Assembly (NCBI GenBank): GCA_963920765.1
Contig: OY987251.1
Coordinates: 7,256,501 to 7,320,500 of the forward strand
Direction: 5' to 3'
DNA length: 64,000 nucleotides
From: Ulota crispa
Lineage: Eukaryota > Streptophyta > Bryopsida > Orthotrichales > Orthotrichaceae
Shown here: one piece after another, positions 1 through 9,473 of the stretch
Numbering within the stretch: the first letter of the stretch is position 1
How the letters are laid out: every line of letters starts with the position of its first letter
The notes under the pieces: model-generated
Told to the model about the DNA's origin: nothing
The model's input: only the letters and a program-made list of their open reading frames with translations
Databases searched by the model: none
Made by a program: the position numbers and the translations under genes

Positions 1-84
1 TTTTTCATTTTCAACAATTTTTTTGAATGCATGCATCAAAAATTGCCTTTATATTTATATTTCAATTAGCCATTTTGATCAAGC

Positions 85-382
85 TACAGTAAACACTGCA
101 TTTATGTTGCTTTAATAGTTAGGTTGCCTTACCCCTAAAAAGTTACTTCATAATTCATTGCTGGGCCATTTGGAGGTGCATACAACTCTCTATATACTAG
201 GATTTACTTGATTTATGACCTAAACATTGTTGATTTGTTTTTCCAAAACTTTGTTGTTACCAAGCCCTTTAAATTTTGTTTATTGCAATAATTAATAATG
301 AAAATTATTGTGGTGTCAATGAATATTTATAGTGTAAATTTCAAGAAATTAGTGACGCAACCTAAATGCAATATTTAGTATA
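85..382 (-). mobile_element. CACTA-like MITE, copy 1
   Basis: The left end reads TACAGTAAACACTGCA and the right end TGCAATATTTAGTA, imperfect inverted repeats of each other. The interior (GGTTGCC near the ends, a central AATAATTAAT tract, a motif like CAACAACAAAG) matches the copies at 5089-5385 and 50112-50406, in the opposite orientation to the 5089 copy. The ends carry the CACTA/TAGTG signature. It is about 300 bp and non-coding. CACTA membership is inferred from the ends only. Confidence 0.6.
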
Positions 383-844
383 ATTTTTGTTGAGATGATT
401 CAAATAACAATTGATTTTTGTGCCATTTCATTCGGTTGCCCTTGGATTGCTTTTTTGGATCTTCTCGCTCATTGACACCATCTAAAAATATTTCAAATGT
501 AGTGTACAATTCCATCACATGTATAATTAGATACAAATATCATTCACCTAAAGTCAATCTAAGAAGGTAACTAATAATTTTACGGTGCTTGGTAAAACAA
601 AGATAAATGAAGGATTTGAGTTGAGCTTCACGGTAAAAGGGCTTAAGGCTGGGTTCAGACTAGCTATAGGATGAAACATGAGAAGTGGCAACATGTACGG
701 TCTTTCATTTTTCAAAGCATTTCCACATCATTCAAGAGTGTTGTAAAAGAAAGTTACTATAAAATAGGAGTGTCTCATTTACCAAACAAGTTTGGAGCCA
801 CCTTTGTACCAAGCCCCAAAACTTGACTATTTTGTTTATTGACG
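383..844. other. Unassigned intergenic sequence
   Basis: AT-rich, with no ORF or repeat I can assign. Around 790-840 a phrase ending in AAGCCCCAAAACTTGACT recurs in diverged form near 1128-1160, so this region belongs to a wider local duplication upstream of the LBP/BPI gene. Confidence 0.4.
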
Positions 845-1069
845 TGATTGTATTGGTTGGTGAGGCCTAGTTTAGACTAGTGGTAAGACAAAACACAAAA
901 ACTTGCATTCTATCTGGTGTTTCATCTATTAGGACCACTTCCACGTCATTTAGTTGTGATTGTATTGGTTGCTGAGGCCTAGTTCAAACTAGTGGTCAAA
1001 CAAAACACAAAAACTTGCATCCTATCCAGTGTTTCATCTGCTAGGACCACTTCCACGTCATTTAGTTGT
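845..1069. repeat. Two-copy 112-bp tandem duplication
   Basis: TGATTGTATTGGTTG starts at 845 and again at 957, and the following ~112 bp match closely, both copies ending in CCACGTCATTTAGTTG. Each copy carries a CCACGTCA core, an ACGT-type bZIP-like word. It lies about 1.7 kb upstream of the LBP/BPI start codon, so a regulatory role is possible but unproven. Confidence 0.8.
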
Positions 1070-1696
1070 TGGGTGTGCCGTTCAAGAGTGTTCCTTTAAT
1101 GGACAAGTTTGGAACCACCCTTAGAACAAGCCCCAAAGTTTCACTATCTTGTCCGCTGACGTGTACGTATTGATGGGTGACATGACAAATTGAAGTACAA
1201 GCCAAACCCTAAATGTGAACACTTCCATTGATAAAACTAATATTTCAACCAATGAGGTTTGAGATAAATCTGAACGGGTCCTAAAATCCCAATCCCAACG
1301 TTTTTCGTCCACTTGGCGAGTTTGTGGAGTGTCAGACAATTTGGAGCTATCACAAGTTCTCCAAAACGCTTAACTGTTAAACGTCGGGTTCATCCTTGTG
1401 GCCAGCCTGCTACAGTGACTTCTATAGTGATTTTCAAGAATCTTAGAACTATGATTGGTGTAGCAAGTGCCCAACTAACTCCAAAAGTGAACAATACATG
1501 CTGATAGGAAGAACAGTATGGATTTTCTCACAATTTAGATTGTCTAAAACTATGAGTGTATTTGATGAAGTTATTTTTTGCCTTCCTTAATGGAGCATGC
1601 GATCACTTATGGAAAAAAATCAGATGAAAATCTGCTTTCTTCTGCCGTGCAGAATGTTTTTTCAGAAGCAAAGGACGAAAAAACGTCCTTCTGGAC

Positions 1697-1711
1697 GTTT
1701 AGGGGTTAAGA
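1697..1711. mobile_element. Solo TTAA-family terminus
   Basis: GGACGTTTAGGGGTTAA has the form of a right end of the TTAA superfamily (the same ending is seen at 42030-42048). The opposite end is not convincing: TTAACTGTTAAACGTC at about 1369 is a weak candidate. The sequence from 1070 to 1940 otherwise holds nothing I can name. Confidence 0.35.
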
Positions 1712-1946
1712 ATATTCGACCGCAGATCAGAATGCGAGGTTTTCGCACTGATTTTCTGATTCGTAGCTCGCGTGTGCAAAAATCTACAGTTCTGTAAACA
1801 ATCACAAAGCAAAAGAAACACACGATTTTTAAGTTACACGGCAAAAAGTGAAATAATTGGTCAAACTTTTGTGTACGAGTAACGACGGAGCAGGAATCGG
1901 AGCAAAGGCATCAAATGTTGTTCCATCGTGACTCTCGTGAGTGCGG

Positions 1947-2025
1947 GACTGTGATGAGATCCACAGAAAGAAACCTCGGCCTCTTTTAAGTTACAAAAGA
2001 GTCGAGGTGAATGGAACTCACAGTC
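1947..2025. repeat. Foldback hairpin upstream of the gene
   Basis: The inner arms ACCTCGGCCTCTTTT (1973-1987) and AAAAGAGTCGAGGT (1995-2008) are complementary around a 7-nt loop with one mismatch or bulge. The outer arms GACTGTGA (1947-1954) and TCACAGTC (2018-2025) extend the fold. It sits just upstream of the leader repeats. It could be a small element remnant or a structured part of the promoter or leader. Confidence 0.6.
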
Positions 2026-2074
2026 TATCCATTTCGTAACTGCGAGCTTCCGTGAGTTGAAGGATACCGATTTT

Positions 2075-2655
2075 AACTTAATTAGTTGCAGAGTCTGTTG
2101 TTGTTGCTTCTGTTTGACGTTGTTCGTGCACTTCCGTGACGTCTAAGGTCACCTTATCGCGAAAGTGGAGCTCGAGAGTGCAACTCAAACCTTAGTTATT
2201 TACCTTCTCCAATTGTGAGACTCGTTTGAATTGGATTGTGCCTTCTTTTTTCCGAGCTGTTGCCGATTTTAGTTGCAGAATCTGTTGTTGTTGCTTCTGT
2301 TTGACGTTGTTCGCGCACTTCCGTGACGTTTAGGTCCCGAGTTCAATTTTTGAGAAAGTTGGAGCTCGAGAGTGCAATTCAAACCCTAGTTATCTGCATT
2401 TCTTTCCTCTTCCAATCGCGAGAATCGTTTGAATGTGCCTTTTTCCGAAATGTTAATGATTTTAATTGCAGAATCTGTTGATGATTCTGTTTGACGTTGT
2501 TCATGCACTTCCGTGACGTCTAGGTCACTCGAGTTCAATTTTTAGAAAGTGAAGCTCGAGAGTGTAATTCAAACCCTAGTTATTTGCCTTCTTTTCCTCT
2601 TCCAATCGTGAGACTCGTTTGCACTGGTTTGCGCCTTTTTCCGAGCTATCGCCGG
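2075..2655 (+). promoter_or_regulatory. Three ~190-bp leader repeats with paired TGACGT motifs
   Basis: Three tandem copies start near 2085, 2272 and 2465 (periods 187 and 193). Each has, in order, TTGCAGA, TTTGACGTTGTTC, CTTCCGTGACGT, GAGCTCGAGAGTG, a CAAACCCTAGTTAT phrase (CAAACCTTAG in the first) and TCCAATCGTGAGA. This gives six TGACGT words in three pairs at 2115/2137, 2302/2324 and 2492/2514, each 22 bp apart, plus telo-box-like AAACCCTA. Two further telo-box words on the other strand (TAGGGTTT at 2681 and 2693) follow. TGACG is the core bound by TGA-type bZIP factors. The repeats lie directly upstream of the LBP/BPI start, so they are promoter or 5' leader. The transcription start is unknown. 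Confidence 0.65.
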
Positions 2656-2774
2656 GCCAGGAGAACACCGAATTTCCGATTAGGGTTTCCATTAGGGTTT
2701 CAGTTAAAGATTCAGTAGTGGTACCATATTATGTTACTCCTACCTTGATTAAAGGTTTAATAAACCTGCGAGCA

Positions 2775-5700
2775 ATGGAGCGAGTCGTAGTGTTCATTTT
2801 CCTCGCCCTTGTGCTCCTCCCGGTGACGTTGGCGAGGCGTGGAAACGACACCAATTACGGATACCCGAAGTTCAAGATTGTCGTGGAGCAAGAAGAAGGG
2901 AGGTCCGAGAGTAGTTCAGTTGATGGTGATGTTCCAGACTCCGACGTGGCAGGGATTATGGTCACACTCTCGAACTCCGGAATCGACTACGTGAAGGAAG
3001 TGTTGGTGAATGAAATCCTGGCGGAAATTACGCCTTTGGTGTTGCCTGATATCAGGGCGCATGTTGATTCCCCTATTGGTCGGCTTGATACGAAATTGTC
3101 ACAAATCCTGCTGTCCGGGGCGAACGTCTCCTACTCCGATGTGGATATGGAGCAGACGGCTGTGACTATCTTTGCAGGCGATGTCCAAGCTCGCATCCGA
3201 TTCCATTGGTATTACGAGTACTCCGCCTCGTATGTTCCGTGGCCTGTCAACGATGGTGGATGGGCTGACGTTGAGGTTGGCATTTCCAACTTGGATCTAT
3301 TTTACCTTTATTTCAATTCTATGACGTCCACCAGTAGAAAAATGTGCATAAACAACGGCTGTAAACGTTCACAATGATTGTTAAATGAGTTGATTACATG
3401 TCCACAATGGCTAGTGACTGGCTTGATTACAGTCATTATGGTAAATGGCTTGATTACAGTGGAACAGTGCTTTAGGACATGTTTTTTTCTATTGGTGGAC
3501 TCCGGTTTTGAATAGGCCTAGACACAGTGACAGCAACTATGCGTATGATGCATACCAAAACGTTAAAATACAGTGGTGCTTGGATAAGGTCAACCTTTGT
3601 AAGAGAAACGTTTGGATAATGTTAAGGTCCCCTCTCTCTTTTTTGTGTTCTATGTTAGTTGAATAGAGTATTTCATTAAAGTCAATGGTTGGATATGATC
3701 AACAATTTTTTCTCTCCCAAAGCATTGACCTCATCCAAGCACCAATGACTACGCAATCAGCAATGTTTGAGTTCTATGTTGTTCAGTTTCAGCTTCTGGT
3801 ACTCAAACGTTTTGAAAAATTCCTTTGTTTGTTGCTCTGCAGGTGAATGGCATGCAAGCAGGTGTATCGTTTACTATTACAGCGAAGAACGGGACTCTAA
3901 TTTTGACAGTTGTTGAGTGTGGAACTTACATTGATGACCTTGAAATCGAATTAAGTGGAGGTGGATCATGGCTTTATCAATGGTAAGTGCTGTATGTTCC
4001 TCACCCTCTTTTGCTTTTATATAGAGCAAAGATGGATTTGTGGATCAGTGGGGTACATGTTTGACTTAGACTATATATTGTAATTTCAGATTTAGAACTG
4101 AGGTGATTGTCGGAAGTCTAGAAAGCAGAACGTACAGTACAGTCGCATGCTACAAGTCTTCGTACCTTCTGGAAAACTTTAAAAAAAATTCTTCTGCAAC
4201 AATGCCCTTACAATTTTTAATAACAGAGTTGATTAAGGTGTTAACGTATGCAACCTTTATAAGCAAAATAGAATTTGGTTGTTAAAACTTTTATACAATA
4301 ATTAGTGTAAGCGAGTGTATCGTTTAGAGCTTGTCGGAGCTGCTGAAATTGTTTGTCATGGTAGATGAATGTGTTTGCCATACCAACATAAAAATGAGTT
4401 TTTATGGATTAAAATATCGACTTTTTTTTTGTTATACCGTTGATTAGGGCACGAATGCTTATGCAATGCTACTGTAGTATTGACCATAGAGTCTTCAAAT
4501 CGTAGGATACAAGGCTAGGATGTTTCTGCACCTGGTTTTTTTGATAGCTCAAATGGAACTATTGTTGTTTTCGACAGGTTTGTGTAGTACTAACCATAGA
4601 GCCTTCAAATCAAAAAGTACAAGGCTAGGATGTTTCTGTACCTGGTTTATTTGATAACTTGAATGGAACTATTGTTGTTTTCGACAGGTTTGTGTACGCA
4701 TTTGATGGGGAGATACGTGCAGCAATTGAAACTGCGATTTCAAAGCAAATGTTTAAGAGCGTGGAGAAGATGGATAAGTACCTGCAAGCCCTTCCTCGCA
4801 ACCTACCGATTGATGATGCTTCAGCTATTGACGTGACCGTGGTGGGAGATCCGCTGTTGAGCTCGTCGTCCTTCAGCGTGGGAATCAAGGGGGATTTTAC
4901 CTCCCTTTTGAAACCCTTCAATTTCACAGTCCCGGACCATGGGTTGCAACCAGGACTGTTCTGCAGCGACTCCACGAAGATGGTCACCATTGCACTTTGT
5001 GACTACGTTATTAACTCGGCTGCCGCTGTGTACTACGAGGTACCATGGTTTTTCCCCTTGCTTTTTGTACTAAATTGAGAAAGTCCACTACACTAAATAG
5101 TGCATTTAGGTTGCCCCACAGTAATTTCTCTACATTCTACACTACATAAATACTTACTGGTACTACAGTAATTTTCATCAATAATTACTGCAATAGTCAA
5201 ATTTTAAAGGGCTTGGCAACAACAACAAAGTTGCAGAAATACAAACTAGCGGCGTCCAGGTTGTAAATCAAATGAAATCCTAATATCTGAAGAGTTGCAT
5301 GAGCCTTCAAAGTGGCCAAGCAATGAGTCTTGCCAAGGTAAGGCAACCTAATTGTTAAGGCAACCTAACTGCACTATTTAGTGTACACTGATGCTTGGAT
5401 AAGGTCAATGCCTTGGGCAAGAAAAATTAGTTGACCATATCCAAGCATTGATAGTAAACAGACACTCCATTTAATTAGGCCCAGAACAGAAAGAGAGTGG
5501 GACCTTGACACTATCCAAATGTTTCTCTTACAAAGGTTGACCTTGTCCAAACATCACTGTATATGGTTGTGGTGACCTTTGAAAGTTAGTTCTTCTTTTC
5601 AGAGTTGTTGGGTATGTTTTCTTCTTTCTGTTTTGTTGCCTTTCCTTGAAGACCTTTATATTATTCGTTTCAACTGCTGCTGATATCGAAGTGGCCTACT

Positions 5701-8700
5701 TTTAGCCATTTGAACATTGAGAGGTTAAGCTTGAATCACATATTCACCTCTGAGGCTGCTTGCCTTGTAGCGGCGTAGGGTTTACGATAAAAAGTTATCT
5801 TACAAAATAGTCATGGTTTGGGCATTTACTAAACCTTGTTTTTTTCTTTTAAAAAATAAATACTTGGTAGAGATGTACCAACCTTGCTCTTTCTATTATG
5901 ACATAAATCAAAGGGTTTATTGGCGTTGTATAGGGTGTTGATATCTGGTACATAACTAACCAATGAAGCTCTTTTGTGCAGAATGGGTTTCTGGAGTGGC
6001 TAGTGGACGAGCTTCCACAAGAGTCATGGTTAAACACTCACTTCTGGCGGTGGCTCATACCCCAATTATACAAGAAATACCCAAACATGGATATGGCATT
6101 AGACTTTGCTTGTTCAGCAGCACCCACGGTGCAGCTTCAAACCGATGGCGCCACCGTGAATGCTGTTGCTGAACTGACTTTGAGGGTGAAAACGGATGGA
6201 CAGAATCTGCCTGTAGCTTGCATCTCTTTGGTGAGTTTCTACCTCAAATATCTGTGTTACATCTTTCCTTGACGGCAGATGCAACCTCCACATACACTAT
6301 ACATTTCCCTGATAAAATTCGTTAACATTGCAAGTGACTTTTGAAAAGCTCGCATTAAATGTAAATTCTCATTATGTGGTGCTTTTTTCAAAAACAACCA
6401 TCTAAAAGGAAGTCAGCGGACAATTTCATACGGCAGAAACGAGAGAGACAAAAAAAAAAGTACTGTGATTGGTTGAAAAATTTAAACTTACATAAAAGAA
6501 GTTTTTAATTTTATCTTTATTTGTTGTATTTCGAGAGCTTTGTTCTTTAGAATTACTCAGTAAACAGCTTGGAAATGCGAACTGTAATATGTATCACCAA
6601 AAATTTGCATTTCCAATGCTCGGCATGGGTTTAGGCTAGTTGAGAATATTAGGAAAAGGGGTGGATAGTTGTCTCGCTCCAGCTTTAATTCCATGTTCGA
6701 AGTATAATGGATATAATACTGAAGGTTGCATTGATGGAATGAGATAACAAGAGGGAGCAAAAGGTGCATATGGCTTTGTGCTCTTTTTACAAATTTGGTG
6801 TTATTTAACGAATTTGGTTTTATTGGAATTTAGCTGTTATTGCAACTTGCATTGTCCGTTTCTCTGATAAATGCGTTTGTGGCTCGGTAGGCATTGTCCA
6901 TGGATGCGATTGTGAATGTCGTGAAAAACAACATCACGGCTGAAACCACGCTTAATGACCTCACCCTCGAACTGAAATGGAGCGACATTGGCAAATTCCC
7001 AGTTAACCTCCTTCAGGTGAGTCTCATTTGTATTTGATAAATACCCCTTTGGCCCTTTCCCATGTATTGTTGCACTTTTGTTAATGGTTAATATCTATTC
7101 TGGTGTAATTTTGAAAAGGGAAAATTTGATGGATACCCCTGAAGTTTGCGGTATTTGTATAGATACGCTTGGTTTTTCAGAAGTTGCACAAATACCCTCA
7201 TACCATAATTTTGAAGTGTTTATTTTGTTGTCATTTCTTTCTCAATTATGCGCACACTGCTGCTTTCCCGCTTTGTTGCACTCCTTGCTTCAACATTGGT
7301 CATGAAGTGACGTGCACAACAAAACAAACGCTTGAAAATTATGGTTAGAGGGCATTTGTGCAATTTCTGAAAAACCAGTGCATCTATGCAAATATCGCAA
7401 ACTTCAGGGTATGCCATCGAAAATTTCCCTTTTCAATATTACACCCAAATTGTTGGAAGTGTTTTAATCAGAATGACACTTACAACCATTACAAGCGCCT
7501 GGGAAGATGAAGCATGTAGATCTGGCGCTTTTGAAACTAAATAAATTACGGTTTCAGACGATTCCAGACATAAGATCTTCATTTTTGCAAGTTTTATTTT
7601 TCTCCTCCCATCACTGATTCAGAGCATAGTTGAAGAATAGACAAAATTTGCTTTATAACCAAACTTGGATGTACTTCATTTTATTTCATACATCTCGTAC
7701 AGGAAGCGTTTGAAAAGCTTTAACGTCCACCCAGTAGACGCAGACTCTTGTTTGCTCGACTGCAGTAGATTGCGGACCCTACCTCTATGTATTAACTTTT
7801 AGCAGCATTTGCATTTTAACAGTGAGGTAACCACACCTCCTACCGAAGCATAACTCAAAATCTTGCCCTAAGTACATATTGATTTCGAGAACATACACCA
7901 GCTCAACCACCAAAACTTATGCTGATTTTGAATTATGTACCAATCTAACTTTGAACCCTTGTAAGTTTTGCGTATTGCATCCAAATGATGTATTCTCGGG
8001 TGCATTGGGTTTCTTTTCTGCTTCGGTAGCAAATATTAACCACCTGCCTAATGGTAGAAACTAGGGAAAAATGATGGATATTCTTGAAGTTTGCTATATT
8101 TGTACAACTACCCCTGGTTTTTTAGAAATTGAACAAATACCCTTAGATAATAATTTTCAAGCGTTTGTTCTGTTGTACATGCCACTTCCTTCTCCCTTTG
8201 TGCGCACGCTTGAAAATTATTATCCAAGGGTATTTGTTCAATGGGAATTGATATGCGTACCACACCTTGACTATCCCACCACACTCGGGGGTAAATTTTA
8301 GATTTCTACCATCAAAAATCTGAATTTGAGAATTTGGAATTCAGATTTGGACTCAAAGACCGTGATTATGTCTAGAATCACAAAAAAAAAAATCTAATTG
8401 AACAACACCCAATGAAAAAGATTATATTTTTTATAAACAAAAGTAAACGTTATACTTTTCCCCCAGCTAAGCTTTTTCATTGGGTGTTGTTCAATTGCAA
8501 CATTTTTTATGGTTCTAGACAAAATCCAGGTCTCTTAGTCCAAATCTGAATTCCAAATTCTCAAATTCAGATTTTTGATGGTAGAAATCTAAAATTTACC
8601 CCGGGGTATGGTGGGATGGATAGTCAAGAAGGTGTGGTACGCATATCAATTCCCTTGTTCAATTTCTAAAAAACCAGGGGTATTTGAACAATATAGCAAA

Positions 8701-9073
8701 CTTCAGGGGTATCGATTAAACTTTCCCTAGAAACTATGCTAAAAGGATTGCAGTTACGTGTGATTAACTTTCTGAAATAGAGCATATTTTTCGTATTGAA
8801 GCTTTTTTTTACCACCTTGTCATGTTTCTCGGTTCTAACAAATGGAATTCCGTGCAGCCAACGTTGCGAACAGTCATCTCAAGAGTGATTCTTCCCATTT
8901 TGAACAAGAGGTTGGCACATGGCTTCCCCTTGCCCGTGCTACCAGCTGTGGACCTAGAAAATGCAGACATCCGGTATGAGGAGGGCGCCATCTTCATATG
9001 TAGCGATGTGTATTATAAGGGTGGTATCTTCAAACCACCCCCGCTTCCTCCTGCTTTTCAAGCACCGAAGTGA
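2775..9073 (+). CDS. LBP/BPI-family lipopolysaccharide-binding protein, six exons
   Basis: Exons read 2775-3275, 3843-3982, 4688-5039, 5982-6230, 6891-7016 and 8858-9073, joined by GT..AG introns in a consistent frame (1584 bp, 527 aa plus stop). The chosen ATG starts MERVVVFIFLALVLLPVTLA, a typical secretory signal peptide. An in-frame ATG at 2619 would hide it. The N-terminal BPI domain covers about residues 60-260 and the C-terminal one about 300-515. Recognisable family phrases are YKKYPNMDM, WSDIGKFPVNLLQ, KRLAHGFPLP and a final CSDVYYK. Cys193 sits where plant and animal members have their conserved N-domain cysteine; its mammalian partner position is not Cys here, as I recall for the Arabidopsis proteins. 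Family members bind lipid A or lipids at the cell surface or apoplast, and Arabidopsis LBR proteins act in LPS responses. The exons are more GC-rich than their surroundings. The length is slightly above the usual ~490 aa, mainly from an acidic Ser-rich stretch near residues 38-55. The gene looks intact. Boundaries are inferred by homology and splice consensus, without transcript data. Confidence 0.9.
3571..3746 (+). mobile_element. TA-type MITE in intron 1 (GTGCTTGGAT family)
   Basis: The left end TACAGTGGTGCTTGGATA and right end ATCCAAGCACCAATG are inverted repeats, followed inward by AAGGTCAA on the left and TTGACCTC on the right. The element is about 175 bp and non-coding. A second copy in opposite orientation lies in intron 3 (5386-5558), so the same family has hit this gene twice. 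TA flanks suggest Tc1/mariner affinity. They are clear in the intron 3 copy and eroded on the right here. Confidence 0.7.
4476..4695 (+). repeat. 110-bp tandem duplication across the intron 2 / exon 3 junction
   Basis: TTTTCGACAGGTTTGTGTA occurs with identical spacing at about 4569 and 4679. The flanking ~110 bp (TGACCATAGAG.CTTCAAAT, AAGGCTAGGATGTTTCTG) repeat with a period of exactly 110. The second copy carries the true acceptor (exon begins 4688). The first carries an identical CAG acceptor at about 4577, but its reading frame hits TAG within three codons (GTTTGTGTAG). It is therefore a decoy 3' splice site. Confidence 0.85.
5089..5385 (+). mobile_element. CACTA-like MITE in intron 3, copy 2
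   Basis: The left end TACACTAAATAGTGCA and right end TGCACTATTTAGTGTA are near-perfect inverted repeats, followed inward by TTTAGGTTGCC and GGCAACCTAA. It is about 297 bp and non-coding. This is the best-preserved copy of the family also seen at 85-382, 25512-25600 (partial) and 50112-50406. The next element (5386-5558) abuts its right end, so the apparent CAC on both sides may not be a true target duplication. Confidence 0.75.
5386..5558 (-). mobile_element. TA-type MITE in intron 3 (GTGCTTGGAT family)
   Basis: The ends CACTGATGCTTGGATAAGG and TTGTCCAAACATCACTG are inverted repeats, each bordered by TA. The interior is the reverse complement of the intron 1 copy (AAGAGAAACGTTTGGATA matches TATCCAAATGTTTCTCTT). 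It abuts the CACTA-like MITE and may have inserted at the TA in that element's terminus. Confidence 0.7.
7102..7445. mobile_element. Long-TIR MITE in intron 5 (GGGAAAATTTGA family)
   Basis: The left arm starts GGTGTAATTTTGAAAAGGG and the right arm ends CCCTTTTCAATATTACACC. The inverted repeat continues through GATACCCCTGAAGTTTGC and GCAAACTTCAGGGTATG for about 65 bp. Related copies are at 8065-8728 and 26172-26484. It is non-coding. Long TIRs fit a Mutator-like MITE, though this copy shows no clear target duplication. Confidence 0.7.
8065..8728. mobile_element. GGGAAAATTTGA-family MITE interrupted by another MITE
   Basis: The left arm runs 8065-8242 (GATGGATATTCTTGAAGTTT, then GAACAAATACCC) and the right arm 8655-8728 (CAAACTTCAGGGGTAT, then TTTCCCTAG). 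The two arms are split by the 412-bp foldback at 8243-8654. It lies in intron 5, which explains why that intron is the longest in the gene. Confidence 0.7.
8243..8654. mobile_element. Mutator-like foldback MITE with 9-bp target duplication
   Basis: The ends are GGGAATTGATATGCGTACC and GGTACGCATATCAATTCCC. The whole 412 bp folds back on itself, with matching arms such as TAGATTTCTACCATC and GATGGTAGAAATCTA. TTGTTCAAT occurs directly before (8234-8242) and after (8655-8663), a perfect 9-bp duplication. Long TIRs plus 9-bp duplications are the hallmark of Mutator-like elements. Siblings lie at 32736-33135 and 46195-46605. Confidence 0.85.
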
Positions 9074-9473
9074 CCCCCTTCTTTCCTATCTATCTCTCTT
9101 TTTTTCTTTCTACAGTGCCAAGCTCCTCCTGAGCTTTGCTTGTAAACTAGAATGTTTTGTTTGTAGGCCTCTGTTCAATCCAGCATCAGTTGTGTCAAGG
9201 CTTACAGTATTGGCCGAGCTTTCTTATCTGGGGGAAGGTGTAAAAGAGTTCATGGCACAAATCAGGAATAGCAGAAAGGGAAAATCTGTACCTCAGTGTC
9301 ATTCATGCTTTTGTATGGCAGTAGTCTCTTTCCACTTGGTATTCCTCCTGTTTGTTTGTTTTGTTTTTTCCGGTTCTTCTTTGACTACGGTGCTCTTCTT
9401 TTCACAAGGGCTTCAAAGTGTAGGGTAAGCGCCTCATGTACGGGGATTCTGACGTTTAACTTTTATGCAACCA
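9074..9473 (+). other. Probable 3' UTR region of the LBP/BPI gene
   Basis: The sequence after the stop codon keeps a GC content nearer to the exons until about 9470 and then falls abruptly. It is T-rich, with TTGTAGGCC near 9162 as a possible 3' UTR intron acceptor. Open frames here overlap one another and encode low-complexity, T-rich peptides, so I do not call a gene. The poly(A) site cannot be fixed from sequence. Confidence 0.4.

Noticed and set aside
2619-2774. Upstream in-frame ATG that would extend the LBP/BPI protein by 52 residues
   Set aside because: The extension comes from leader-repeat sequence and would bury the clear signal peptide starting at 2775.
4103-4285. 60-codon frame in intron 2
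   Set aside because: It lies wholly between well-supported exons 2 and 3 and shows no BPI-family similarity; it is an intronic chance frame.
8961-9428. 155-codon frame over exon 6 and the downstream region
   Set aside because: It reads exon 6 in another frame and then T-rich sequence; exon 6 in the chosen frame ends with the family's CSDVYYK phrase.
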